The position numbers and the translations under genes are program-made. The notes under the pieces are model-generated. The model had not been told where the DNA came from and ran no database searches. It saw only the letters and a list, made by a program, of their open reading frames with translations. 29,667 nt of DNA, from the NCBI GenBank assembly GCA_964409675.1, contig CAYPEF010000014.1:1-29667 (forward strand), written 5' to 3'. Below are positions 16,694-25,400 of this stretch, piece by piece (positions within the stretch are counted from its first letter, which is position 1; each line of letters begins with the position of its first letter). The DNA is from CAYMDD01 sp964409675 (GTDB lineage Bacteria > Pseudomonadota > Alphaproteobacteria > Rickettsiales > SXRF01).

Positions 16694-18050
16694 ACATGGT
16701 GTCCAGGGTGAATTCGTGGCGCGCGCGCGACAGCAGCGGCCCGCCTTGCTGCGCCAAACTGTTTTCCAGCCGGAGTATCAGTCGCTGCGCATCGGTGCGG
16801 GTACGGCAGGAGGCGAGGATAATGCCTTCGCCGCGGTTGCCGAGCAGCGTGCCGTCGGCATCGCGGATATGGTCTTTCATCAGCTTCTCCAGCAACTCGG
16901 AGATTTTTTGCAATTCAGTGAGCGAAAACTCGGCGCGGTTGACGAGGCGGATGGCGATTTTGTACATGCCGAACCCCTGCCGCTGGGCGAGCGCGGTGAG
17001 CATGCGGGTGATGCGGTCCTGCTCGATCACCGGCGAAGCGGATGCGGTGGCGGCGCGGATGATCGGGGCCGGGGTGTGCACGTTCAGGCGTCCGGCGCGG
17101 ATGAACGCCTTGCCGATCCACTGGCAGATGATGCGGAATGTCTCTAGGCTGCGAATGCTCATCTCGGAGAAGCGCATTTCCTCGATGCGCAGCATTCCCA
17201 GCACATGCTCGCGGTCGGGCGAGAGGATGGGGCCGGCCATCACCGCCCCGTCCAGCACCGCCTCATCGCGGGCGGAGGCGATGCAGAGCGCGGTCTTGCG
17301 CTCAACAATTGCGCGGTAGAGCGGCATGCCCGCCGGAATCACGTCCGGGTAGGTATTTTTTTCCGGCCAGCCGTACGCCAGCGCCAGCTTCAGCGAATCG
17401 CCGTGCAGGCGGTAGATGGAGAAGCGGATGGGGCTCAGCGTCACGCGCACCATTTCGGCGGCGGCTTCCATCAGCTTGTCGGAACTGGCCATGTCGAAGG
17501 ACTGCGCCGCTTTATAAACGGTTACCACGCTGCGGCGCTCTTCGGCCAGGCGCAGCTCCAGCTGGTCCTTGGTCTTGCGCAGCGAACCGTAAGCTTTGGC
17601 GATGGTCTCCGCGCCTTCTTCGGCCTTGGCGGCACGCTCTTTCAATTGCTCCTGCCCCTGCTGCTCGCGCGCGCGGATACCACCTAAGATCAGCGAGGTC
17701 ATAATCCATAAGAATGGCAGTCGCCCGGTGCGGATGACGTAATCATACATGGTCTCGGTGATGCGCTGCTCGGGCATGTTGCCCGCCAGCAGGAAGATGC
17801 TGGCCAGAATCGCGCAGAGCAGCGATTCATTTGGCCCGTACTGCACGGTGATCAGCAGCAGGATAATCCAGAACGGGTGCAGCGAGGTATCGAGGTAGCG
17901 GATGCCGCTGCCAAACAGGAAATCATAGGCCAGAATTACCCCAAAAAACACCAGCATCTCGGTTAGCGCCACGGCGCGCACCAGGAAGAAAGGCTGGCGC
18001 GATGCGGCGGGGGCGGAAGAAGCGGGGGCGGGGGACATGGCGGAACTCAT
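16635..18050 (-). CDS. pelD: PelD: c-di-GMP receptor of the Pel synthase
   Basis: This 471-residue protein has four N-terminal membrane helices (about 25-47, 58-72, 77-92, 108-125), a coiled-coil stretch (about 128-175), a GAF domain (about 175-320) and a degenerate GGDEF domain. The c-di-GMP inhibitory-site motif R-D-A-D (R396-D399) is intact and is followed after five residues by NRGEG where an active cyclase has GGDEF. The protein should therefore bind c-di-GMP but not make it. In Pseudomonas this binding switches on Pel polymerisation. The start at ATG 18050 is preferred over TTG 18059, though neither has a clear ribosome site. The gene lies 92-100 bases after the porin gene. Confidence 0.92.
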   Translation of the reverse strand: MSSAMSPAPASSAPAASRQPFFLVRAVALTEMLVFFGVILAYDFLFGSGIRYLDTSLHPFWIILLLITVQYGPNESLLCAILASIFLLAGNMPEQRITETMYDYVIRTGRLPFLWIMTSLILGGIRAREQQGQEQLKERAAKAEEGAETIAKAYGSLRKTKDQLELRLAEERRSVVTVYKAAQSFDMASSDKLMEAAAEMVRVTLSPIRFSIYRLHGDSLKLALAYGWPEKNTYPDVIPAGMPLYRAIVERKTALCIASARDEAVLDGAVMAGPILSPDREHVLGMLRIEEMRFSEMSIRSLETFRIICQWIGKAFIRAGRLNVHTPAPIIRAATASASPVIEQDRITRMLTALAQRQGFGMYKIAIRLVNRAEFSLTELQKISELLEKLMKDHIRDADGTLLGNRGEGIILASCRTRTDAQRLILRLENSLAQQGGPLLSRARHEFTLDTMYDLNPAESAPADTNSTFWQ

Positions 18051-18151
18051 AGGCGTCAATCGGTACGGGTGGGGCGGGAGCCTAGCGGCCGCTATGTCAT
18101 CACGCTACGCATACGCAGTAGCGAAGCTGTAAGCGCGCGATAAAGGCTTGC

Positions 18152-19396
18152 CTAGAACCTCCATGCAACATTCAGGCCGACCTGGTCGTAGCGGTCGGTG
18201 CCGCGCTCGCCGGAAATCCCGCGCGAGGCGCGCAACTGCACCTGCGGGCCGCGGTAGGGGGCGTAGGTCAGCGCGCCGCCATATTGCGGGCCGTCGCCGC
18301 CGAGGCGGTCGAACGCCCAGCCGCCGAACGCGTCCAGCGTCAGGTCGGTCATCAGCTCGCGCGAAAGCGACAGGGTGAAGCCGTGCACCTCGTAGCTGCT
18401 GAAGGGGAAGGGGCGGTAGCGCCCGCTCGGGCCGTTTTTATCGTCCACGTCGATGGCGTATTCGGCATCGAACATGTAGTTCAGCGTGAAGGTGGTGTTA
18501 TCGATGGCGCTCAGGCCGATATGGTGGAAACGGCTGGGGATGATGTAATCCAGCTCGCCATTCACCATGCCGGTGGTGGCGAGGTCGCGGTCGCCGTCAA
18601 GGCCGTAATGGTTGACGCCGAGATTCAGGTTGCCTTCCAGTGCCGGGGTGAAATACTGCTTGCGGCCCACGCGGATATCGTCGCGCGTGCCGTAGCCTAC
18701 CACGCCTTCGAGGTAATCCCATTCCGGGGCGAACACATCCGCCTGCAGATAGCTCAGGCCTTTGGCATCCAACCAGCTATAGCGCGCGCCCGCACCAACG
18801 GTTTCCTTGGTAAGGTACAGATTGGCATCCAGCTGGTTGCCGCTTTGCTCCACGCGCTGGCCGGTGAGGGTGAAGCGCTGGCGGTCGCCTTCGAAGCGCG
18901 CGGTGGTGCCGTTTTCCCGCACGATCGGGTCGATGCGCGCATGGTCATTCTCCAGCGTGGCCCCCACGGCGATATCCGGGGTGACGCGGGCGCTGCCGGA
19001 CAGGCGGCTATATTGCTCCAGCGAGAGATTGTTGGTGCGCTTTACCGAGCCGTCGGCTGAGACATAGGAGCGCGGCATGCGGATTTCTTCGCGGCGATTG
19101 ATGATATCCTGGTTGCCGGGGTCGAGCGATTCGGCTTCTTTCAGCGCCGTCAGCGCCGCACCGCGGTTGCCGAGCTTGATCTGCAAATCAGCCTCGGCCA
19201 CGCGCACCTGCGCGTTGGTGGGGTTTTCCGCTTTCAGCCGCTCAATCAGCGTGAATGCCGAGTCCAGCTGGCGGGTTTCGGTGTAAACCTGAAGGCGCGA
19301 CAGGTCGAGGCGCAGCTGGGCATCGGTATCCTGCGCGTAAAGCGGGGAGGCGGAGGCGACCAGGGCGGCGGTCAGGCAGATGCGGGCGTAGTTCAT
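18152..19396 (-). CDS. pelB: PelB porin half: signal peptide, TPR and outer-membrane beta-barrel
   Basis: This 414-residue protein has a cleavable signal peptide (MNYARICLTAALVASASPLYAQ), a short TPR-like region (about 25-105) and a beta-barrel domain of alternating aromatic strands ending in NVAWRF, with the terminal Phe typical of BAM substrates. It corresponds to the C-terminal porin of Pseudomonas PelB, through which the polymer leaves the cell. Here it is a separate gene whose ATG overlaps the stop of the TPR gene (ATGA, 19393-19396), so the two halves are translationally coupled. Having its own signal peptide argues for a real fission rather than a sequencing frameshift. Confidence 0.87.
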   Translation of the reverse strand: MNYARICLTAALVASASPLYAQDTDAQLRLDLSRLQVYTETRQLDSAFTLIERLKAENPTNAQVRVAEADLQIKLGNRGAALTALKEAESLDPGNQDIINRREEIRMPRSYVSADGSVKRTNNLSLEQYSRLSGSARVTPDIAVGATLENDHARIDPIVRENGTTARFEGDRQRFTLTGQRVEQSGNQLDANLYLTKETVGAGARYSWLDAKGLSYLQADVFAPEWDYLEGVVGYGTRDDIRVGRKQYFTPALEGNLNLGVNHYGLDGDRDLATTGMVNGELDYIIPSRFHHIGLSAIDNTTFTLNYMFDAEYAIDVDDKNGPSGRYRPFPFSSYEVHGFTLSLSRELMTDLTLDAFGGWAFDRLGGDGPQYGGALTYAPYRGPQVQLRASRGISGERGTDRYDQVGLNVAWRF

Positions 19397-22101
19397 TGCG
19401 GTGTCTCCTCCGGTTTGGTGGACAGGAATTGCGACGCTTCCTTAAAGTCGCGCATTTCCACCAGTAAATTCGCATAATCCGCCTTAAGTGAAGTATTATT
19501 GGGGTTGCTGTCAATTAATTCTTTATAAAGAATTTTCGATTCCTGCATCCTGCCCAGTTTCTGCAGCAGCCGCGCCTGCGCGAAACGGTCCTCGAAATCC
19601 TTGGACGGCTTGCTGTCCAGCTCAGCATAAGCACGCTCGTAATAGGTTTTCGCGGAAGGATTTTTTTGCCGCTGCAATGTTTCGGCATAGGCGTAATTGG
19701 TGGCGTAGTCGCCTTTATTATCCTTCAAATAGGCCCCCAGATGCTTCTCCGCCTCGTCATACTGGTTGGCGCCCACGGCGGCCAGGCCCAGCCGGCGGTT
19801 GGCCTCCGCATCCCCGGGGCTTAGGTGATAGACGCGCTTCCAGGCTTCCTGCGCCACCGCGTCCAGATTCTCGCCTTCGGCAAGCTTCGCGTATTCGCGG
19901 ATCTGGTCGAGGCTTTCGGAGCGCTGCAATTCATGCGAGAGAAGGTCTGCAAGCTTGCGCGATTCTTTCGCATCGCTGAGCGCGGTGATATAGGCGCGCA
20001 GCGCATCCGGCGATGGTTCGGGCATGCCGTCCATGTACATCAGCGCCACGCGCTTCTGCTGGCCGATGCCGATCAGGTAGCGCAGCCATGCCGCCTGGTC
20101 GTCCGGTGGCGCCATGCGCGCGCGGCGCTCGATCCAGCTTAAGCTCTTGTCATCTGGCTTGTCGCCCATCAAATAAAGCGCTTCCTTGACCGGGCTGCTC
20201 TCGAACGGCTTGTTTTCGGCAAGTGAAATAAAAATATCCAGCGCCCGTTCCTTGCGGCCCATGTCGGCCAGCATATAGGCCATGTTCTCGAGTTCCTCAG
20301 TGGAGCGCCCGCCCATGTTCATCAGCTCGGTGAGCGCCTTGTCAACCGCGTCCGGCGCGACATTCTCGCCCTGCTGCACCATGCCTATCAGGGTTTGCAC
20401 GTAGAGTTCACGCGCCTGCTTGTTCTTGGCGCGCAGCGCCTCCAGATGCGGCAGGGCGGCGGCGTATTTTTTCGATTGCAGCAGGGTTTCGGCCAGCTGC
20501 AGGCGGTTTTCCGGGGTGGGGTCGCGCTGGTAGATGCGCTCGGCAAGGTAAATGGCCGCCTCGCGCTGCTTCGCGCCTTCGGCCAGCGAATGCATATCGT
20601 TCAGCAGCGGCGTGGGCGCGTCCGCGTGCGCTTCCATCCAGGCGCGCAGCTCCGGCAGCTTGCCCAGTCCCGCCAGCAGCATGCCGCGCGCGCCATCGGC
20701 CTGTTTCGCCTGCGGCGATTGCGCATCCACATTATCCAGCGCGCTTAAGGCCTCGGCGCCTTTGCTCAGGTGCAAATAAAGGTCGGCCACCTGCCAGCCG
20801 CCAAGCGTCTGCAGCTGGTCGGCCATGCTGCTTTGCTGCAATAGCCCGTACGCCGCGCCGTACGCGCCGTGGCGGATATTCATCAGTGCCACCAGCCGCT
20901 TCTGCTTCTCCGGCAGCGTGGCGCTGACCGGCACGGCGAGGAAGGCGCGCACATGCTCCTCCGTATCCTCAGCCGCAACGTTCAGCAAGGCGGCCAGCAG
21001 CGGCGGCACACCCAGCTCCGCGCTGCGCGAAGCGATCGCTGCGGCGATGCCCGGCTGCTTGGCCAGCAGCGCCGCTTCCGTATAATCCCATAGCGATTCC
21101 TCCGGTAATAGCTCCAGCGGCGCCTTGCGCAATCCTTCTTCCAGCGCTGCGTAGTCCTTGCGCTTGAGTGATAAATCCAGGTAGGTCTCGCTCAGCAGTA
21201 CCGGCAGTTTGTCTGCTTTAAGTTGTTCGCTTAAGATTCTGAATATCTCTTCTTCTTCGCCGTTTAGCAGCCGCAGCGTGATGTACTGCGCATAGAGCGA
21301 AGGCATGGTGTCGAACTTGTCCTTATAGGGCTTCAGCAGCGCGAGCGCCTGCTTTGGTTCATGGTAATCCGCAAGCAGGGCCGCCAGGTCGCCGGCTTTT
21401 TGCGGGTCGCGCATTTCATCGACGTAATCTTCGGCGAATTCATAAGCTTCTTTCTTCTCTCCCTGCTCGAAAGCCATGCGTACGGCGAAGCGGGCGAGGT
21501 CGGACGTGATGTGGTAATCATTCTTGCGGGCGAACTGCCTGATCAGCTTTAACGCGTCCGCATAGCGTTGCTTCTGGGCGTAATATTGCGCAAGCGTCTG
21601 GTAATCGATTTCCTTAGGCGTGTAACCATCCGTCTTGATCAGCCGCTCCAGCGCGGACTGGTGGTCGTCGTAGCGGTTGAGGAAATCATAATTATCGGCG
21701 AGCGCGCGCAGATTATCCACTGACGGGGCCACTTTCTGCAATTCTTCCAGCGCGCGGCAATAATCGTTCAGCCGTTGCGAGGAATCGTAGAGGTCCACCA
21801 GCTGGCGGCGGGCTTCCACCGAATCCGGGTTGCGCCGGATAAACTCCTCCATCAGCGCCACCGCCTTGTCGGTGCTGCCGTAATGCTTGTAGAGGCTGAT
21901 CAACGGAATAACCACGTTGGGCGAATAATCGCCGCTGTCCTTCAGCTTTTCATAGCTGCTGAAGGCCTGGGTGTAGTTGGAGTCCTGCCATTGCATCAGC
22001 GCCACTTCGCGGTGGTCGGGCAGCAGCAGCAGGCTGAAGCCGAGCATGCACGCCACCAGCAGCAGGATAATCACGATAATGCGCTGTCTCCGGCTACGCA
22101 T
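19393..22101 (-). CDS. pelB: PelB TPR half: membrane-anchored periplasmic TPR scaffold
   Basis: This 902-residue protein has one N-terminal membrane helix (about 7-28) and then tetratricopeptide repeats almost to the end. It matches the N-terminal anchor and TPR superhelix of Pseudomonas PelB, which binds PelA in the periplasm and guides the polymer to the outer-membrane channel. It ends where the porin gene starts (ATGA overlap) and its own ATG overlaps the end of the deacetylase gene by eight bases. Together the two PelB parts total about 1316 residues, comparable with the single Pseudomonas protein of about 1190. The C-terminus ends in TPR sequence with no barrel strands. Confidence 0.88.
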   Translation of the reverse strand: MRSRRQRIIVIILLLVACMLGFSLLLLPDHREVALMQWQDSNYTQAFSSYEKLKDSGDYSPNVVIPLISLYKHYGSTDKAVALMEEFIRRNPDSVEARRQLVDLYDSSQRLNDYCRALEELQKVAPSVDNLRALADNYDFLNRYDDHQSALERLIKTDGYTPKEIDYQTLAQYYAQKQRYADALKLIRQFARKNDYHITSDLARFAVRMAFEQGEKKEAYEFAEDYVDEMRDPQKAGDLAALLADYHEPKQALALLKPYKDKFDTMPSLYAQYITLRLLNGEEEEIFRILSEQLKADKLPVLLSETYLDLSLKRKDYAALEEGLRKAPLELLPEESLWDYTEAALLAKQPGIAAAIASRSAELGVPPLLAALLNVAAEDTEEHVRAFLAVPVSATLPEKQKRLVALMNIRHGAYGAAYGLLQQSSMADQLQTLGGWQVADLYLHLSKGAEALSALDNVDAQSPQAKQADGARGMLLAGLGKLPELRAWMEAHADAPTPLLNDMHSLAEGAKQREAAIYLAERIYQRDPTPENRLQLAETLLQSKKYAAALPHLEALRAKNKQARELYVQTLIGMVQQGENVAPDAVDKALTELMNMGGRSTEELENMAYMLADMGRKERALDIFISLAENKPFESSPVKEALYLMGDKPDDKSLSWIERRARMAPPDDQAAWLRYLIGIGQQKRVALMYMDGMPEPSPDALRAYITALSDAKESRKLADLLSHELQRSESLDQIREYAKLAEGENLDAVAQEAWKRVYHLSPGDAEANRRLGLAAVGANQYDEAEKHLGAYLKDNKGDYATNYAYAETLQRQKNPSAKTYYERAYAELDSKPSKDFEDRFAQARLLQKLGRMQESKILYKELIDSNPNNTSLKADYANLLVEMRDFKEASQFLSTKPEETPQ

Positions 22102-24310
22102 GGCCCAACCTCTGGATGCTGACGGTCAGCGGCGCGATGGCATTCTGCTTGATGGTGAATTTCAGCAGCCTGCCGTCGGTTTCTACTGTCTGGTCAGTAT
22201 CGCCGGCGCGGATGCGATAGCTGCCCGGCGGCAGCTGCCAGACCATTTCGCCGTCGCCGTACCCTTCGGCGGTGAAGCGCAGATCTCGCCCGCTGCGCTT
22301 AAGATTGCTGATGCCCCAGCGGCTCTCCACCAGATAGGCATTTTCTTCTTCCGCCAGCTGGACGGGCGAGGTGTCTTTTAATGTAATCAGCGGATTTTTT
22401 TCTTCCGCGTCCAGATAGACATACAGGCTGCCCTGGAAATGCCGCTGGCCGATTACCCCGTGCGAAGCGGCAAATTCCACGCTTTTGTCGGTCGCGCGGT
22501 CGAAGCGGATGGTCTGCAGCGCGCCGCGGTTGAGGATTTTCCATGCATTCGCCCCCGCCGGCACCAGCTCGGTGCGGTAGAAGGATTCAGCAATCCGGGT
22601 GAAGTGCGAGGCGGTAATGGGGGCAATATCCTGCTGCGACGCATAGGCGAGGTTGCCAAGAAGGGCGCTCAGGCTCGCGCGCTTTTCACCGGTATAAATA
22701 TGATAATAAATATTGAGCGGCTTGAAGCGGATGGGGAATTCGCTGTTTTTGAGCGTCTGCACCAGGTCGCGGTAGGCATGGTAATTTTTCGACCACAGGC
22801 TGGTATAGGTGTTTTCATTACTCATCGAGGCGTAAATCTGCCGCTCGGCTCCCACCTGCTTGCCGATGGGGGCGAGCGAGGCGTAGGTCGGGTATTCGTT
22901 GTCATACCTGCTGTCGCCGCCATTGATGTTCTGCACACCCGCTTCGCGCGTGAGGTGAATCGGCGCATCCCAGGGTGAGCAATTGCCCGGCCAGGTCAGC
23001 AGCTCCACTTTTTTATCCTTCGGCAGCAGCGCCGCCACTTCCTCAATGGATCCCTTCACCTCCATGTTCAGGTCAAACGGCTTATTGGCGTAGGCGCGCG
23101 GCACGTGGTAGCCCTGCATCAGCGGGTCCTTGGTCAGCGCATCGCTGCTCGTGGGGTTGGTTTCCGGCACGCCGAGCGCCTTCGGGTCCCAGTGGCCGAA
23201 CGGGTAGCGTGAGAGGTAGGGCAGCTCCTTCTGCCAGTTGCCGTCCTTGAAAAACTGCCACTGGAACGGGTGGCTGTAAGTGTGCGAGCCGGCTTCCACG
23301 TTTGGCAGCGCCATCACGCTCTCGGCCACCTGACGGCTGTTTTTCTTGCCCGTCCAGTCGGGGTCAATTTCTGCGCCGATGATTGTTACCGTCACCGGCA
23401 GGCCGGGATAAGGCTCGATGGCTTCTTTCTGAATCACTTCGGAGGAGAGCGCGCCGCGGTCGCGGTAGCTCTCCACGGCGCTCACATTGTTCCAGCCGTC
23501 GCCGTCGATATGGCTGTAATAGATGCGCCGCCCGGCAAGGGTGGTGGTGTCGGGCTTGGGCAGATCATCGGTGGCGAATGCGAGGCGGAAGAATTCCAGC
23601 GCGTCGATCATCCACTGGCGGCGCTCCTCTTCCTTGCGCTCATAGGAGCGGAACAGGTAATAGGGCGAGGCATAGCCGCCGTGCGGGCCGGTGACCAGCA
23701 GCGGCGTTTCGCCGATGGTGGGGTCCTGCGCCGTAAGATGCACTTCATTCCCGGTGCCGGTCAGCGCCATCAGTTCGTAGATCGGGTGCAGCCCTTCAAA
23801 CGGGGTGGCGGAGAAAAACATCTCCGGCGTGTTGTAGCGGTAGCTGGCGTGGTAGGACGCTTCGTTCCAGCGCCCCCTGGAGGTAAGGCCGAGGCGGCCC
23901 AGGAATCGGTTGATCGTGGCCAGCGCCACCGGCTGCTCCTGCCGGTTGAACGCAGCGCCGCTATGCCCGAGCAATACGAAGCGCTTGCCAATATCCACCG
24001 CATGCCCGGCCCAGGCGAGGTATGCCTTGGGGTTTTCCATCCGCGTCTCCGGCGAGAACCAGGTGATCACGCCGCGCACGTCCGGGCGCTGGTCGAGGTC
24101 GGGCAGCGGCTCACTGATGGAATGGTATTCCACCATCAGGCCCAGATGGTTGAGCGGCATCTCGGCCATGCTGTGGATGAGGGTGGTGCGGATGTCACCA
24201 TCGTTCTTGTCCTCGTACAGCGCGATTACTGTACGCGGCAGCGGGGCGTCGGCGGCGAGCGCGGGCGCGGAGGTAAGCGCAAGGGCGAAAAACAGGCTGA
24301 TGCGTTTCAT
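22094..24310 (-). CDS. pelA: PelA deacetylase half: exported polysaccharide deacetylase
   Basis: This 738-residue protein starts with its own signal peptide (MKRISLFFALALTSAPALA). The middle region (25-250) matches the linker domains of PelA. The carbohydrate esterase 4-like deacetylase follows: metal-site HIDGDG (267-272), HTYSH (343-347) and TWPGNC (439-444). A C-terminal beta-rich domain covers about 600-738. PelA partly removes acetyl groups from the GalNAc-rich polymer in the periplasm, which makes Pel cationic and exportable. In Pseudomonas the hydrolase and deacetylase are one chain; here the GH114 part is a separate gene 13 bases upstream. The reading frame is intact. Confidence 0.9.
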   Translation of the reverse strand: MKRISLFFALALTSAPALAADAPLPRTVIALYEDKNDGDIRTTLIHSMAEMPLNHLGLMVEYHSISEPLPDLDQRPDVRGVITWFSPETRMENPKAYLAWAGHAVDIGKRFVLLGHSGAAFNRQEQPVALATINRFLGRLGLTSRGRWNEASYHASYRYNTPEMFFSATPFEGLHPIYELMALTGTGNEVHLTAQDPTIGETPLLVTGPHGGYASPYYLFRSYERKEEERRQWMIDALEFFRLAFATDDLPKPDTTTLAGRRIYYSHIDGDGWNNVSAVESYRDRGALSSEVIQKEAIEPYPGLPVTVTIIGAEIDPDWTGKKNSRQVAESVMALPNVEAGSHTYSHPFQWQFFKDGNWQKELPYLSRYPFGHWDPKALGVPETNPTSSDALTKDPLMQGYHVPRAYANKPFDLNMEVKGSIEEVAALLPKDKKVELLTWPGNCSPWDAPIHLTREAGVQNINGGDSRYDNEYPTYASLAPIGKQVGAERQIYASMSNENTYTSLWSKNYHAYRDLVQTLKNSEFPIRFKPLNIYYHIYTGEKRASLSALLGNLAYASQQDIAPITASHFTRIAESFYRTELVPAGANAWKILNRGALQTIRFDRATDKSVEFAASHGVIGQRHFQGSLYVYLDAEEKNPLITLKDTSPVQLAEEENAYLVESRWGISNLKRSGRDLRFTAEGYGDGEMVWQLPPGSYRIRAGDTDQTVETDGRLLKFTIKQNAIAPLTVSIQRLGHA

Positions 24311-24323
24311 GGTGAAAATGCCG

Positions 24324-25205
24324 TTATTGCCCCGGCTCGGGCACCAGCTCGTTCAGATCGACGGTGGCAACGTAGGGGATGAACCCGTTTTTGCGCTGGG
24401 CGGCGTAGATTTCGCGAATGGCGCCGTTATCATCCTTCTGCGCATAATCGAGCGTATAGATGCCAATCGCCGGGTTGGCGGCTTTCGCGCTTTTCAGCCA
24501 CGCTACCTGCTCGCCATAAAGCGCCGGCTCGACGCGGCCATATTTCTTGGTGTCGAAATTATAATCGGCATAGACCGACTCGCCGAGTACATAATCCACC
24601 GACGGCGCCAGCTCCGCCAGCAGCGGGTAGGCGCGGTTGATCATGATCTTCATCTCCGGGTATTGCGCGCGCATGGCTTTCACCAGCTGCACCGCCGCCT
24701 GGCGCATGCCCTTGAATTTCTGCGGCTGCGAGCGCTCCAGCTCGATGGGGCTGTCCAGCGTATCGAGGAATACGCCCTGGAATCCCTGGCTTAGGATGTG
24801 CGGTATCAAATCTTCCAGCACCAGCTTCTGCCAGAGCGGGTTGCGGATATCGATGAAATGGCTGCCCGGCCAGTTCTTGTTATCCTCCATCACCAGCCCT
24901 TTATCCTTCAGGCGCTTGAAGTAGATGCGCTGCATCTCCACCTCGCCGAGGCTTAGATAGCCGAGCAGCATCTTGCCGCGCTCGGCAAGCGGGCGCAGGT
25001 CCGGGTGGTGGTCGCTGTCCAGCACGATCAGGCTATAGGGCTCGAAGGCGCTGGCGGGGGCGGTCTTATCGTAATAAATGGCAAAGCGCGGGGTGGGAGC
25101 GTTTTCCTGCGCCGGTGCGGGCGCGGCAAACGCCAGCCATCCGGCGGCGCACAAGGCCACGGTGCGGGTGATTGGTGACATAAGGGAGCGGGAAGGGGGT
25201 GTCAT
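24324..25205 (-). CDS. pelA: PelA hydrolase half: exported GH114 glycosidase
   Basis: This 293-residue protein (from ATG 25205) has a signal peptide ending near APAPAQ (about 33) and then a single GH114 barrel: FAIYYDK (41-47), LLGYLSLGEVE (80-90), presumed catalytic Asp148 in GVFLDTLD and Glu209 in YVLGES. It corresponds to the N-terminal hydrolase domain of Pseudomonas PelA, which cleaves Pel in the periplasm. It is the first gene of the pel operon, 13 bases before the deacetylase gene. Starts at 25181 (ATG) or 25352 (TTG) are also open; none has a good ribosome site, and 25205 gives an ordinary signal peptide. It may act in length control or turnover of the polymer, together with the deacetylase. 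Confidence 0.88.
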   Translation of the reverse strand: MTPPSRSLMSPITRTVALCAAGWLAFAAPAPAQENAPTPRFAIYYDKTAPASAFEPYSLIVLDSDHHPDLRPLAERGKMLLGYLSLGEVEMQRIYFKRLKDKGLVMEDNKNWPGSHFIDIRNPLWQKLVLEDLIPHILSQGFQGVFLDTLDSPIELERSQPQKFKGMRQAAVQLVKAMRAQYPEMKIMINRAYPLLAELAPSVDYVLGESVYADYNFDTKKYGRVEPALYGEQVAWLKSAKAANPAIGIYTLDYAQKDDNGAIREIYAAQRKNGFIPYVATVDLNELVPEPGQ

Positions 25206-25358
25206 GCGGTGTATCGGCGCCATCATAAGAACGGTTACATAAATATCCGCGTACATTACTGCCGCGAAACATAAAAAATCGATAAACCGTCTATGCCGCC
25301 ATGCTGCCGCCGCAGCCTGAAAAACTGCCAATCCTACGGTTTTTTTACTCAATCGATG

Positions 25359-25386
25359 CTTTTAGTTATTTTCACCTGATTGTCAA
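25359..25386 (-). promoter_or_regulatory. Candidate promoter of the pel operon
   Basis: On the minus strand a perfect TTGACA (25381-25386) is followed after 16 bases by TAAAAG (25359-25364), a weak -10. This would leave a leader of about 150 bases before the pelA start. The 195-base gap to the divergent peptidase gene must hold both promoters. This is assigned by inspection only; a c-di-GMP-responsive activator site was not recognisable. Confidence 0.35.
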
Positions 25387-25400
25387 GGCTGGGAGGGGGT

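Noticed and set aside
23270..24382. Plus-strand open frame of 370 codons over the PelA deacetylase
   Set aside because: Antisense to a gene with intact catalytic motifs; Arg/Ala/Gly/His-rich composition typical of GC-rich shadow frames.
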